The position numbers were made by a program, and so were the translations under genes. From contig NZ_FYDJ01000004.1 of assembly GCF_900187425.1 (NCBI RefSeq), positions 414,958-478,957 of the forward strand: a stretch of DNA of 64,000 bases, in the 5' to 3' direction. Position 1 is the stretch's first letter, and every line of letters begins with the position of its first letter. Shown piece after piece: positions 41,273 to 50,900 of this stretch. This stretch comes from Pseudomonas sp. Irchel s3h14 (lineage in GTDB: Bacteria; Pseudomonadota; Gammaproteobacteria; Pseudomonadales; Pseudomonadaceae). The notes beneath the pieces are model-generated. The model saw only the letters and a program-made list of their open reading frames with translations. It was not told the DNA's origin and did not search any database.

Positions 41273-42616
41273 CTATAAAGTTAAAACATGGCGAACGGAG
41301 ATTTCGTTGTCATCGTAGAGTATGGATAATCCGCTCGTCCGGGAGCTCCGAGTCAATTTAAACAACTGCTGATAATCCAAGTCCTGCGTACAGGCGTTAC
41401 GGAAGCGATAGCTGCTTCGCCTTATAAAAAAGCTCTGATGCTTTCCCGCTCTATACCAAGGAAACTCAGCATTCAACTCTATAGTAAAGCTAATTCCCTT
41501 TTCAATCCAATACTGTATTTCTCCTAGAAAGTTTAGATAGCACGCGGTAATGATTTTTGATATGTCTGCACTGCTATATGGGCATGGTGCACGCTGGATA
41601 AAGCAATCGAATCCAGATTTTCTACCTGAAACACTTGTAATGGTAGGCCACTTAATGCAAGCCAATTTCAAGCGCATTAGCACGTACGCCAAAGCACATG
41701 AGCAAAAGCTACAAATAACCCCAGTCGTTGCACCATACTCCGTCAGCGAGTTGATACGTGCCAAACAATCCTGGTGACCACGAAGATATTTTTCCTCTAG
41801 CGCCTCGCAGCAAGCATAAAGCGTCATCCGGATTTGTTGATAATCATGAAGCTCAAGATAGTCATATTGCTCATTATTCGGCGAATCAGGAATTATCCAA
41901 TGCACTGGTTGATGACTAAATATCTGACCAACCAATCGGTCCGGACACGGAATACCCAAGAGCCGCTCAAGAGGTACCACCAAAGCCTCCCTCGTCACAT
42001 CATTGCTATAGTAATCTGCACAATGGTACGAGCCACTGCATACGCCGCGCATCAACGCTCGAAACCATTTCGCTTCTAGGTTACCAATTTCCAGCGCTCT
42101 AGCTATAAGTGCGCAGTCCACCTTAAACTTGGAGCGATGACCTAAATCAGGCCAACTAAGGTTACAATTTTTACAAAAGTGCTGTGTCACTCCACGTATT
42201 TCCTGCTCGTAAAAGTAGGATCCAATGGGAGTATTACCGATGAAACGATCGACGCATTCAGGGCACATTTCTACAAGCTCAACGTCGTGAACCGAACAAT
42301 AGCGATAAAATTTAATACACGAGAATACCGAGTGAAATCCTACATCCATGCATAGTGGACAAAAACGTATGCTTGCTGTTGGATTTAAAATTTGCGTAGG
42401 TGGTGCGAACTGCGTAGGAATATGTGATTCGCTCTCCCCTATTGCTGACGAAGCCAACCAGTTCGGAACTACGAATGGCATTCGATGCTGCCCATACGTG
42501 GTTCCACTATCCTTAAGGAGTTCGTCGCCCCTTAAGTAGCTGTACCGCATGATTTTGTAAAAAATAGAGATGTAGGATTCGTAGGGGTATATCTGTTTTG
42601 GTACGTATATATTCAT
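41273..42616 (-). CDS. tniQ: TniQ/TnsD-like target selection protein
   Basis: A 447-residue protein. The N-terminal TniQ zinc-binding region contains RFCPLCMDVGFHSVFSCIKFYRYCSVHDVELVEMCPECVDRF and QHFCKNCNLSW, matching the CxxC-x-CxxH arrangement that recruits TnsC. The C-terminal part is divergent. TniQ proteins choose the target site. The start overlaps the TnsC stop by 4 bases. Codons and composition are AT-rich. Confidence 0.85.
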   Translation of the reverse strand: MNIYVPKQIYPYESYISIFYKIMRYSYLRGDELLKDSGTTYGQHRMPFVVPNWLASSAIGESESHIPTQFAPPTQILNPTASIRFCPLCMDVGFHSVFSCIKFYRYCSVHDVELVEMCPECVDRFIGNTPIGSYFYEQEIRGVTQHFCKNCNLSWPDLGHRSKFKVDCALIARALEIGNLEAKWFRALMRGVCSGSYHCADYYSNDVTREALVVPLERLLGIPCPDRLVGQIFSHQPVHWIIPDSPNNEQYDYLELHDYQQIRMTLYACCEALEEKYLRGHQDCLARINSLTEYGATTGVICSFCSCALAYVLMRLKLACIKWPTITSVSGRKSGFDCFIQRAPCPYSSADISKIITACYLNFLGEIQYWIEKGISFTIELNAEFPWYRAGKHQSFFIRRSSYRFRNACTQDLDYQQLFKLTRSSRTSGLSILYDDNEISVRHVLTL

Positions 42617-43569
42617 TGCTTAGCACCCATCGAAGCAGTCCGACAGAAAGTTTCTAATCCACTAACATTCACAGCCTCCCGAATATCATCGTTGGTTATA
42701 GGAAGATAAGAATTTTCACGTCCATCAACCATACATCTCATTAGGAAAAAATATTGCACGACTCTGGTTACATGTTCCATTGGTAGGTTGCCAACGTAAC
42801 AACCTGACGCTTTTTTATTCATTTCCGCCCAAAATTGAGGAGCAATCGAACTGATCCTCCAGCCACGCGCGAAAGCCTCAGGAAAAAAGCTTTGAGTGTA
42901 CGTAATTCCGCTACCCGCTGGATAAACCATATCACTGTCGTAGAGCTTCAGGATCTGAAATAGGTTTTGTTCGCTGTTCACCCCAGACATATCTCGCACA
43001 TCACTCATGAATCGCGCGATGATTTGTAATTGCTCGACACTTTTTAGGTCATTTACCAGATCAACGATCTCCGGCATGGCAAAGGATACCACGGTCATTT
43101 TTATTTCTATGCTATCGAGAACATTCATCAAATCAGCCAGCTGATAGAAATCTGCGCTTGCAAAACGCTGCAGCTCATCGATAATTAGTACAAAGTGGGT
43201 TTTGCCCATCTCTTCCATCTTGTTTTTTATACGATCAACCAATAAATTAAATCTTACAATACTACTATCTCGCGGTTTGACTGGTATCCTTTCCTGCTCG
43301 ATCAGTTGATGTATTATGGTTGATCTATGCTTCGCGTTTTCGCGAGCAACAGCGATGAGCCTAACAACCAGCACATCCTTGAATTTGGCTCCCGCCTCTT
43401 CACTAAGCGCCTTCGAACACCGTGTTTTACCAATACGTGATGGGCCCTGAAAGATTACCCCTGTTTTTTGCATCGCAATTTCAAAAAAAACCTGATTTAA
43501 CACCTCCTTCAATACGGGCGTATTCAGCCGAAAATAGGTTTTTAATGCGGGATGACTGAGATTAGGCAT
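42613..43569 (-). CDS. TnsC/TniB-like AAA+ ATPase
   Basis: The 318-residue product has Walker A GPSRIGKTR and Walker B HFVLIIDELQRF. It is an AAA+ ATPase of the TniB/TnsC type that links the target selector to the transposase. It lies between the transposase and TniQ, with overlaps or gaps of a few bases only. The P-loop reads GPSRIGKT in place of the commoner GxxGxGKT. Confidence 0.88.
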   Translation of the reverse strand: MPNLSHPALKTYFRLNTPVLKEVLNQVFFEIAMQKTGVIFQGPSRIGKTRCSKALSEEAGAKFKDVLVVRLIAVARENAKHRSTIIHQLIEQERIPVKPRDSSIVRFNLLVDRIKNKMEEMGKTHFVLIIDELQRFASADFYQLADLMNVLDSIEIKMTVVSFAMPEIVDLVNDLKSVEQLQIIARFMSDVRDMSGVNSEQNLFQILKLYDSDMVYPAGSGITYTQSFFPEAFARGWRISSIAPQFWAEMNKKASGCYVGNLPMEHVTRVVQYFFLMRCMVDGRENSYLPITNDDIREAVNVSGLETFCRTASMGAKQ

Positions 43570-43571
43570 TT

Positions 43572-45503
43572 TTATTCGCCCTCAAAATTGAAGATCGGAA
43601 GAGAGCGCCATTTCGGAGTTTCAATAACTTCCTCTCTCTCAGTACTGTATTCAACATTACGAGTTAAGCTCTGGCCCACGTAGCCGGCAGGCCCACTGAG
43701 CTCGGGGCATTCGGCTAACAATCTTTGCAACTCTAAATTATTCCGTGCAGTTGACGATTTCAATAAATGATTTTGATACACAACAACAGGACGTTGCCCG
43801 CGACATATTTCGAATAACTTCTTACTCACCGCTCTATTAATCAGCTTTCTTGTTTGAACGCTATGTTTATATTCTCGCCAAGCGAGCTCTACAGTTAATA
43901 CATCGAGAGGTAGACCGCTGAGCAAGTACGCAGTGACGGTTCTATAGTCGTCCGGATCGATCCTAATAATTATTTCCTGCCCTATCAAGCTCGGCATCTC
44001 TGCTAAAATTGGGCTGGTATATAACGCTTTATCCAGTTTGATGCGTGGGCGTATACCGTTTTTAATGCTGCCCCGCACAAATACCTTGCGGCACAACGAA
44101 TTAACGTCTTTCGAGTTTACCAGGACTGCATTTACAATCGGCTTAAATAAAATCTCGCAATCCTTGTAGGCTTTTATTGCATCAAGAGGGCTATTTCCTT
44201 TGTTGGCGCCACCGCCAGGAGTAGCATTATAATTCGCAATGTAAACATCTAAAACTTCCAGCGCTTCATCCACATTGATATCATAATAAATCGCGGCCTT
44301 CTCGGGTGCGTCTGATCGCCCATCGTAAGGGTGTCGACCTGTTGTTGAAGAAAGTGGGTGAAGCACATGACTGGCGAGGGTATTAAACAATCCCTCAATG
44401 TTTGTTCTACGCCCAGGATTACCTAGCGGCCCGTAGTCAATTGCAATGCCTAATTTATCCAAGCACAAGCTTTGAACATCCTTAGCAAAGTGCTGCATCG
44501 CGTTATCGAAGTATATTGCCGCAATGCTGTGATACCTAAGTTCGGGGAAAACATAGTATGGCATGCCCGCACCTTCAACGTAGTTCAGATCAGTGATGCT
44601 AAATTTTATTCGTGGCTTCCAGTTCCCAAGAAACGCATCACAAATCACTTGGAATACATCAAGCGCGGTGACTTGGCTCGAAAAAACATACCGAGCGGCG
44701 CAAACCGCTTTGCTTCTCCTGCATCGCGCGCATATCAACCAGAATCTATCGACGATATCATCTGTTGTAAGCCGACGATCCCCCTTGATGTTAAGCACAA
44801 ATTTACCATCCAGAAAATGGGAGTCGATTTCCAATACATCCAAAACATCACATTGACCAAACAACGACTCAATCCCATTGCAAACAGCAGTATGAATGAG
44901 ACTCAAGCGACCTCCTACCGCAAGCGCCCCAGCTTGGAAATTTTGCTCCAGTACTTTATCTATCAAACCTGATATAGTTTTGTTCGCACCTCTTGGTTGG
45001 CAAAAAGGCCAATCATTTTCACCAACACCCTCATGCCTGCATATTTCATAGAAATTTTGGAACAGAAGTGTCTTTTGATACTTCATTCCTTTCCCAACAG
45101 GTGCATCCCGCCGAAGAACTTTTTCGACAAATCGAGGCAGAATATTTGGAAAATTTTTTAATAGATTGTACATTGCTCCAGCCATCCCTCCTTTCTGCTC
45201 AGTTTTTTTTGGCTGGATTGGTTTTTTTCGCTCATATTTTTTTACTCTAAAGCCAGGGATACAAGCCGCATCCCCAAAACAAACACCATTTTCGTCCTTT
45301 GCTTTGAATCGCTTGATTAAACGACTCACTTCAGATGCAATGATCTCTGTCTGTACAAAGATTTCACTCAATGACTCCCCATCTAAACGCATTCTCACTG
45401 CTAAGCGACGGCGCAGAAACACCGCCCTTTTATCTTCAGGCACCTGCGCAGCATCAACTGAGGTATAGATAGGATTAATTGGTTCCATCCCTATTTCATT
45501 CAT
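43572..45503 (-). CDS. TnsB/TniA-like DDE transposase
   Basis: A 643-residue Mu/retroviral-integrase-type transposase. An N-terminal helix-turn-helix lies at about 25-60. The catalytic core holds VLEIDSHFLDG (first Asp), AAIYFDNAMQHF (second Asp) and RRTNIEGLFNTLASHVL (Glu). Then come the beta-barrel region and a C-terminal tail. It performs strand transfer and binds the terminal repeats. It is 2 bases upstream of the TnsC gene and overlaps the TnsA-like gene end. Confidence 0.9.
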   Translation of the reverse strand: MNEIGMEPINPIYTSVDAAQVPEDKRAVFLRRRLAVRMRLDGESLSEIFVQTEIIASEVSRLIKRFKAKDENGVCFGDAACIPGFRVKKYERKKPIQPKKTEQKGGMAGAMYNLLKNFPNILPRFVEKVLRRDAPVGKGMKYQKTLLFQNFYEICRHEGVGENDWPFCQPRGANKTISGLIDKVLEQNFQAGALAVGGRLSLIHTAVCNGIESLFGQCDVLDVLEIDSHFLDGKFVLNIKGDRRLTTDDIVDRFWLICARCRRSKAVCAARYVFSSQVTALDVFQVICDAFLGNWKPRIKFSITDLNYVEGAGMPYYVFPELRYHSIAAIYFDNAMQHFAKDVQSLCLDKLGIAIDYGPLGNPGRRTNIEGLFNTLASHVLHPLSSTTGRHPYDGRSDAPEKAAIYYDINVDEALEVLDVYIANYNATPGGGANKGNSPLDAIKAYKDCEILFKPIVNAVLVNSKDVNSLCRKVFVRGSIKNGIRPRIKLDKALYTSPILAEMPSLIGQEIIIRIDPDDYRTVTAYLLSGLPLDVLTVELAWREYKHSVQTRKLINRAVSKKLFEICRGQRPVVVYQNHLLKSSTARNNLELQRLLAECPELSGPAGYVGQSLTRNVEYSTEREEVIETPKWRSLPIFNFEGE

Positions 45504-46176
45504 TATTAAGTCTCCATTGGGAGTCTAATGAAAATGGGGTTTCCTCGAAGGCTATCAAAATCTTGCCAGCATTGTACAAGCGATATATTTGTAACATCAC
45601 AGTGGCTTTGCTATATTCATTTAGAGCTGCGAGGCAATGCAACAACGTTCCCTTTCCGAACCTTGTAATATACAAGTTCGCGGAGTCAATTAGGTTTGGT
45701 GGAATGTACTGTTCTCGACTGGCAGTCAAAAAAGCTGAAAGCTTCAGCAATGGAAATATCTTTTGCCTTTCGCAATTAAGCTCCTCATCCGTTACATGTC
45801 TAAATCTAATGTGCTTCTCGCGCCACAAGCAATTATCCAGAAAATCTGCATCTCGTTTGTTTTGCTCGCTTTTATTTACCGAGATCTTGTGATACTCAAC
45901 ACCTGAACTAGTCTCTACGCGCAGGCGATATTTCGAGAAAATTTTCTCGCCATTTATCTCTATTTCCGTCTCATAATCACCGAACTCAAATGACTTTATA
46001 TTTGAGCAAAACTCTAAATTCAACACCCAATGCGCAACCTCACGATCACTGAGTAACGAAAGTATACATTTTGCTTTATTGCTATATATGAGCCAGTGAT
46101 TGCCAAAGGCTCTTTTTCTGGATGTGAAATTATAAGTTACACTTTTCGCGGACATAGCTATCCCCATGATGAGCAT
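45496..46176 (-). CDS. TnsA-like protein with degenerate active site
   Basis: A 226-residue protein in the position of TnsA. The segment REVAHWVLNLEFCSNIKSFEFGDYETEI resembles the N-terminal nuclease domain of TnsA, and SANLYITRFGKGTLLHCLAALNE the C-terminal helical part. The expected Asp in the Y-x-P-D strand is missing (YRLRVETSSG), though a Lys follows (EYHKIS). It may be inactive as a nuclease, or a diverged form. Assignment rests on context and weak similarity. Confidence 0.6.
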   Translation of the reverse strand: MLIMGIAMSAKSVTYNFTSRKRAFGNHWLIYSNKAKCILSLLSDREVAHWVLNLEFCSNIKSFEFGDYETEIEINGEKIFSKYRLRVETSSGVEYHKISVNKSEQNKRDADFLDNCLWREKHIRFRHVTDEELNCERQKIFPLLKLSAFLTASREQYIPPNLIDSANLYITRFGKGTLLHCLAALNEYSKATVMLQIYRLYNAGKILIAFEETPFSLDSQWRLNNE

Positions 46177-46458
46177 GAGGATATGCCGACCCTTGCCTCA
46201 ATTCCTTTTGTCAGGGGCATTCCGGTTAGATTCTTTCATAACCTTAGCAGAGCGGAGCCACCTAGCAAGTTTTAGCTTCATTCCCCATTTCGGATAATTA
46301 CTTCTTCTCCGAGACGAGGACTAAAATCTGTTCAAGGATACGCGGTAGTAATTCTGCATTAGAAATTCGCTGAAGCGCTTTACAAATTGCGCTAAGCAGC
46401 TAATCTGCATCAGATTTTCGATTTTTGATGAAGTTGTAAGTTTTACTTCGGGGTACTC
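46177..46458. other. AT-rich stretch between the TnsA-like gene and the kinase gene
   Basis: No gene seen. By analogy with Tn7 the element end nearest tnsA should lie here. AGGACTAA at 46317-46324 is the inverted partner of 41156-41163, but no clean terminal repeat was found. Confidence 0.4.
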
Positions 46459-47076
46459 CTACGGGCACCGAAGGACTTTATAGATCTCAGAAATCACCTG
46501 CATCGCTGCGTCTTCGATCGTTCCTTCGTTACGGCATAAAACCCAGCCGTGATCTGCGATTGCTTGCTCGAACGCCTTTGTACAAGCGACATGTTCTTCC
46601 AGCTTATGGATCACAGTACTGCCCAGCCCACGCCCTCGTGCCGCAGCCCTTGCCCATGAAATATCTGGGGCGGTGACAACCCCGACATGCAGGTCTGGCA
46701 CTTGCACGTTTCGATCAATGTTCAACTGTAGAATCTCTGCAAACGGGACTATCCGGCGAAACGCGGCATCAGACGGGTACCAGCGATCGATCAAGATGAT
46801 GCTGTCTGGTGGCTGTTTAGTCAGCACATGCCGGGAAATCCAGGTACGGCTATCAGCAAAGCGCTCACAAACCCTCAACTCCAAATCCCGGGTGGGATTT
46901 CTGACGAGCTTGTTAACGAGGGTCATTGTTTCACCCCTATAGGGATCGCTTTTTTTCTCGCAAAGTCGGATCACCTTTTTGTTGTCTGCCCTTAGTAATT
47001 TCGTCACGGCTTCCAACAGTGTGGTTTTGCCGGCGCCCTTGGGCCCATCTAGAGAAACAAACAGCGGACGATTCAT
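46459..47076 (-). CDS. Thymidylate kinase-like protein
   Basis: A 205-residue P-loop kinase with Walker A SLDGPKGAGKTT, the DRW motif (IILIDRWYPSDAAFR), and an Arg-rich lid (WARAAARGRGLG). It resembles dTMP kinases, but the substrate loop is different. The housekeeping tmk is normally elsewhere with holB, so this is an accessory copy, perhaps cargo of the mobile region. It stands alone upstream of DUF1652. Confidence 0.75.
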   Translation of the reverse strand: MNRPLFVSLDGPKGAGKTTLLEAVTKLLRADNKKVIRLCEKKSDPYRGETMTLVNKLVRNPTRDLELRVCERFADSRTWISRHVLTKQPPDSIILIDRWYPSDAAFRRIVPFAEILQLNIDRNVQVPDLHVGVVTAPDISWARAAARGRGLGSTVIHKLEEHVACTKAFEQAIADHGWVLCRNEGTIEDAAMQVISEIYKVLRCP

Positions 47077-47446
47077 TCTTCACATAACGATTGAGATACG
47101 ATTTTTTTTGCCCGGTTCGTTCGCTGGAAACGCTTGGCGCGACTACGCGAATCGAGTGTAGGGACCTCATGAACAGACATTGATGAACACTCTAACTTGG
47201 TTTCTGACTAACGGGTCTCAAAATCCAGGGTTATAGCCGCTTATGAGCATCGCTCATCGAATGCGCTGCCTTTCAAGGCGGCCAGAGAAAAACGGTCTAA
47301 TCCCTCGGGAGGGTTCAGGAATACACTTAATCAGAGGCTCTTGGCCAAATGTGTTTAGGGAGCCTACCAAGCATCTACTTTCCAGGAGCTTCCCCACCCA
47401 CGTCTGACAAAAGTCATTTGGCTGACTCCCGTCAAGGTATGTCGCC
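47077..47446. other. Gene-free stretch before the DUF1652 gene
   Basis: No gene is supported. Short T-run at about 47100 and weak stem AAGGCGGCC. Probably the border between accessory and core DNA. Confidence 0.4.
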
Positions 47447-47716
47447 ATGTTATCTACTCTGGAACTACGCCACCTCGTAGAGCAAAGCTTCCTCCCGACT
47501 CGCTGCGACTGTACGGTCGATCCACCTGCAGCGCTGACCGTGCGTTTTTATCACGGCACCTCGAATCAAGAAATCCTCACTGTCACCGGGATCCCGATTG
47601 CCCCGCTCAACAACGGTTTTGCCATCGAGACCCTTATCGCGGATCTGCGAAACGACCTCGAACGTGTCAGCGCTACTGCTCCTTGCTACTCGGCAAATCA
47701 TTCTGCCAAAAGGTAG
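47447..47716 (+). CDS. DUF1652 domain protein
   Basis: An 89-residue protein. MLSTLELRHLVEQSFLPTRCDCTVD is the typical start of the DUF1652 family, which is nearly restricted to Pseudomonas; VTGIPIAPLNNGFAIETLIADLRNDLE is the conserved end. Function unknown. A hairpin CGCTCG-N9-CGAGCG at 47766-47786 follows, probably the terminator. Confidence 0.88.
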   Translation: MLSTLELRHLVEQSFLPTRCDCTVDPPAALTVRFYHGTSNQEILTVTGIPIAPLNNGFAIETLIADLRNDLERVSATAPCYSANHSAKR

Positions 47717-47765
47717 CTGCGAAAACGAAGGTCATAAAAGCCGCTCACGCCCTCCACTGCGGCAT

Positions 47766-47786
47766 CGCTCGCTAACTGAACGAGCG
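47766..47786 (+). terminator. Hairpin downstream of DUF1652
   Basis: CGCTCG and CGAGCG, 6-bp stem with 9-base loop, 50 bases after the stop; a CTTTTTCG run follows at 47801. Confidence 0.4.
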
Positions 47787-47961
47787 TCAACAGAACGTTA
47801 CTTTTTCGAAGCACCTCACAACCGCTAATCAGTTAGTTCGGTTTTTTGACGCTTCCCCGATATGCGGTCACAACTTTTGCGCTCCGTTGGGTCATAACAC
47901 GGTAGCTGTCGATGGAATATTGGCATCTGCCGAGGTTTTCGCCTGATACGGAGATAAGCTC

Positions 47962-50900
47962 ATGATTTTCAATGTACAAATTTTTGGCGCCAAAGGAGAT
48001 GGCATCACTGACGACACGGCGGCGATACAAAGTGCAATTGATGCGGCGGCCGCTGCAGGCGGTGGGCAGGTGTATATGCCGACCGGAACTTATATCGTTT
48101 CGGGAGGTGAGGAACCCTCCGACGGTTGCCTGATGCTCAAGAGCAACGTCTACCTGTACGGCGACGGCATGGGCGCAACCACCGTCAAGGTGGCTGACGG
48201 CTCCGACACCAAGATCACGGGGGTCATCCGCTCCGCCTATGGCGAGGAAACCCACGATTTCGGTGTCAGCAACCTCACCATCGACGGCAACCGTGACAAC
48301 ACCACGGGCAAGGTCGACGGTTGGTTCAACGGCTACATTCCCGGCGAAGCAGGCTACGACTCCAACGTCACCCTCGACAGCGTCGAGATCAAGGATTGCT
48401 CCGGGTACGGTTTCGACCCGCACGAGCAGACCGTCAACATGGTCATCAAGAACAGCGTGTCCCATGGCAATGGCCTGGACGGCTTCGTTGCTGACTTCCT
48501 CAGCGACAGCACCTTCGAAAACAACGTCGCCTACGACAATGACCGACACGGTTTCAACGTCGTCACCAGCACCCACGATTTCACCATGACCAATAACGTC
48601 GCCTACGACAACGGCGGCAATGGCATCGTGGTGCAGCGTGGCAGCGAGGACATCCCCTCCCCCAGCAACATCACCATCACCGGTGGCGAGGTGTACGGCA
48701 ACGGCGCCGAAGGGGTGTTGATCAAAATGTCCAGCGAGGTGACCGTCAGCGGCGTCGAGATTCACGACAACGCCAGCGCCGGGATCCGCATCTACGGCAG
48801 CAACCACGTCGAGATCATCGACAACACGCTCAACAACAATTCCCTGGGCAACCCCGTACCGGAAATCATCATCCAGTCCTACAACGATACCCTCGGCGTG
48901 TCCGGCAAGTACTTCAACGGCAGCGACAACACGATCCAGGGCAACATCATCATCGGCAGCGACCTGTCGACCTACGGCGTTGCCGAACGCAACGAAGACG
49001 GCACCGATCGCAACGCCATTATTGGCAACACCATCAGTCACACCAGCAAAGGTGCCACGCTGGTCTATGGCGACGGCAGCTATGTCAGCGCCACGGTGCC
49101 GATGACCACCGTGCAAGGAACGGCTGGCAACGACACCCTGCTGGGCAGTGCCGCCAGCGAGATTTTCTACGGCGTTGCCGGCAACGACACCATCAATGGC
49201 GGAGCCGGTGGCGACATTCTGGTGGGTGGTGCAGGCATCGACAAACTCACTGGCGGTACCGGCGCCGATACGTTCCGTTTCGTCGCTCAGTCCGACACTT
49301 ATCGCAACGCAACCACAAGCTTCGATGACACCATCACCGACTTCGACGTCTCCCAGGACAAGATCGACCTCGCCGGCCTCAGCTTCACGGGCTTGGGCAA
49401 TGGCCGTGGCGGCACCTTGCAGGTCAGCTACAGCGCCAGCAACGACCGCACCTACATCAAGGACTACGATGCCGACGCCAGCGGCAATCGCTTCGAGTTG
49501 ATTCTCTCGGGCAACCTGGTCAGCACCCTGACCGCCAGCAATTTCATCTTCAATCGGGTGGTCACCGGCACCAGCGGCAGTGACTCGCTGCTGGGTAGCG
49601 AGTCGGCCGACACCCTGCTCGGCCTGGCGGGCAACGACAGCCTCAATGGCGGCGCGGGCGACGACAGGCTCGACGGTGGCGCCGGTATGGACACCCTCAC
49701 CGGTGGCGCCGGGGCGGACACCTTCGTGTTCTCCAACCGTCTGGACAGTTACCGCAACTACAACACCGGCGGCGCCAACCTTGGCGACCTGATCACCGAC
49801 TTCGATACCACCGCCGACAAGATCGACCTCTCGGCCATGGGTTTCACCGGCCTGGGGGATGGCAAGAACAACACCGTGTACGTGGTGCTCAACAGTGCCG
49901 GCACCAAGACTTACATCAAGTCCCTGACCGCCGACGCCAATGGCAACCGGTTCGAGGTGGCGCTGGACGGCAACTACCTCAACACGCTGACCAGCGCCAA
50001 CTTCGTCTTCGCCTCGTCGTCACCGACCAACCAGGCGCCGGTGGTAGCAACGGCGTTGCTCGATCAGAACGCGACCGAGAACACCCTGTTCAGCTACGTG
50101 GTGCCGGCCACCAGCTTCACCGATCCGGATAATGACAGCCTCAGCTACACCGCGACCCTGGCCGATGGCAGCGCCCTGCCCGCGTGGCTGAGCTTCAACG
50201 TCACCAACCTGACCTTCACCGGCACGCCGACCAGCACTGCGTCCGGCAACTACAACGTGTTGGTCAAAGCCACGGACCCGGCCGGTGCATCGGTCAGCGA
50301 TAGCTTCGCCCTGGTAGTGGCCGATGCGCCCGCTAACACCATCACCGGCACCAACAATGCCGAAACCCTCAACGGCACGGCGGGCGCAGACCTGATCCTC
50401 GGCCTCGGTGGCAACGACACAATCAAGGCCGGCACCGGCGCGGACATCGTCGACGGCGGCGCCGGACGCGATTCGCTGTACGGCGGCGACGGTGCCGACA
50501 CCTTCCGCTACACCAACGCACTCGACAGCTACCGCGACTACGACACCGGTGGTGTCACGGCCACCGACACGATTTATGACTTCACCGCGGGCGTCGACAA
50601 GATCGATGTTTCGGGCCTGGGCGTTATCGGCCTCGGCGATGGCAGCAATGGCACGCTGTACATGACCCTCAACGTGGCCGGCGACAAGACCTACATCAAG
50701 TCCGCCGAAGCGGATGCCGATGGCAATCGTTTTGAAATCGCCCTCAGCGGCAACTACCTCAACACCCTGACCGCCAGCGACTTCGTGTTTGGCGAGAGCG
50801 CCCAGCAGAACATCCTCTACCTGCCCACCCTAGGCCAATCCAATGCGCGACTGCTACGCATGACGGAGGACGACAATCAGTCCGGCACCTCGATGCTGGT

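Larger units (their letters stand above)
41273..46176 (-). mobile_element. Tn7-like transposition module (TnsA-like, TnsB, TnsC, TniQ)
   Basis: Four tightly packed genes transcribed leftward in the order of Tn7-like elements. Base composition is clearly more AT-rich than the rest of the window, a sign of transfer. Ends and cargo are not resolved; see findings. Confidence 0.8.

Noticed and set aside
47205..47216. GACTAACGGG as the right end of the Tn7-like element, paired with 41156-41163
   Set aside because: Only about seven bases match and no duplication or repeat cluster supports it; the motif at 46317 is equally weak.
47833..49116. 427-codon open frame on the minus strand opposite the epimerase gene
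   Set aside because: The repeated GTGGG/ATGG codon style is the mirror of the GC-rich epimerase frame; no start signal and no known motif.
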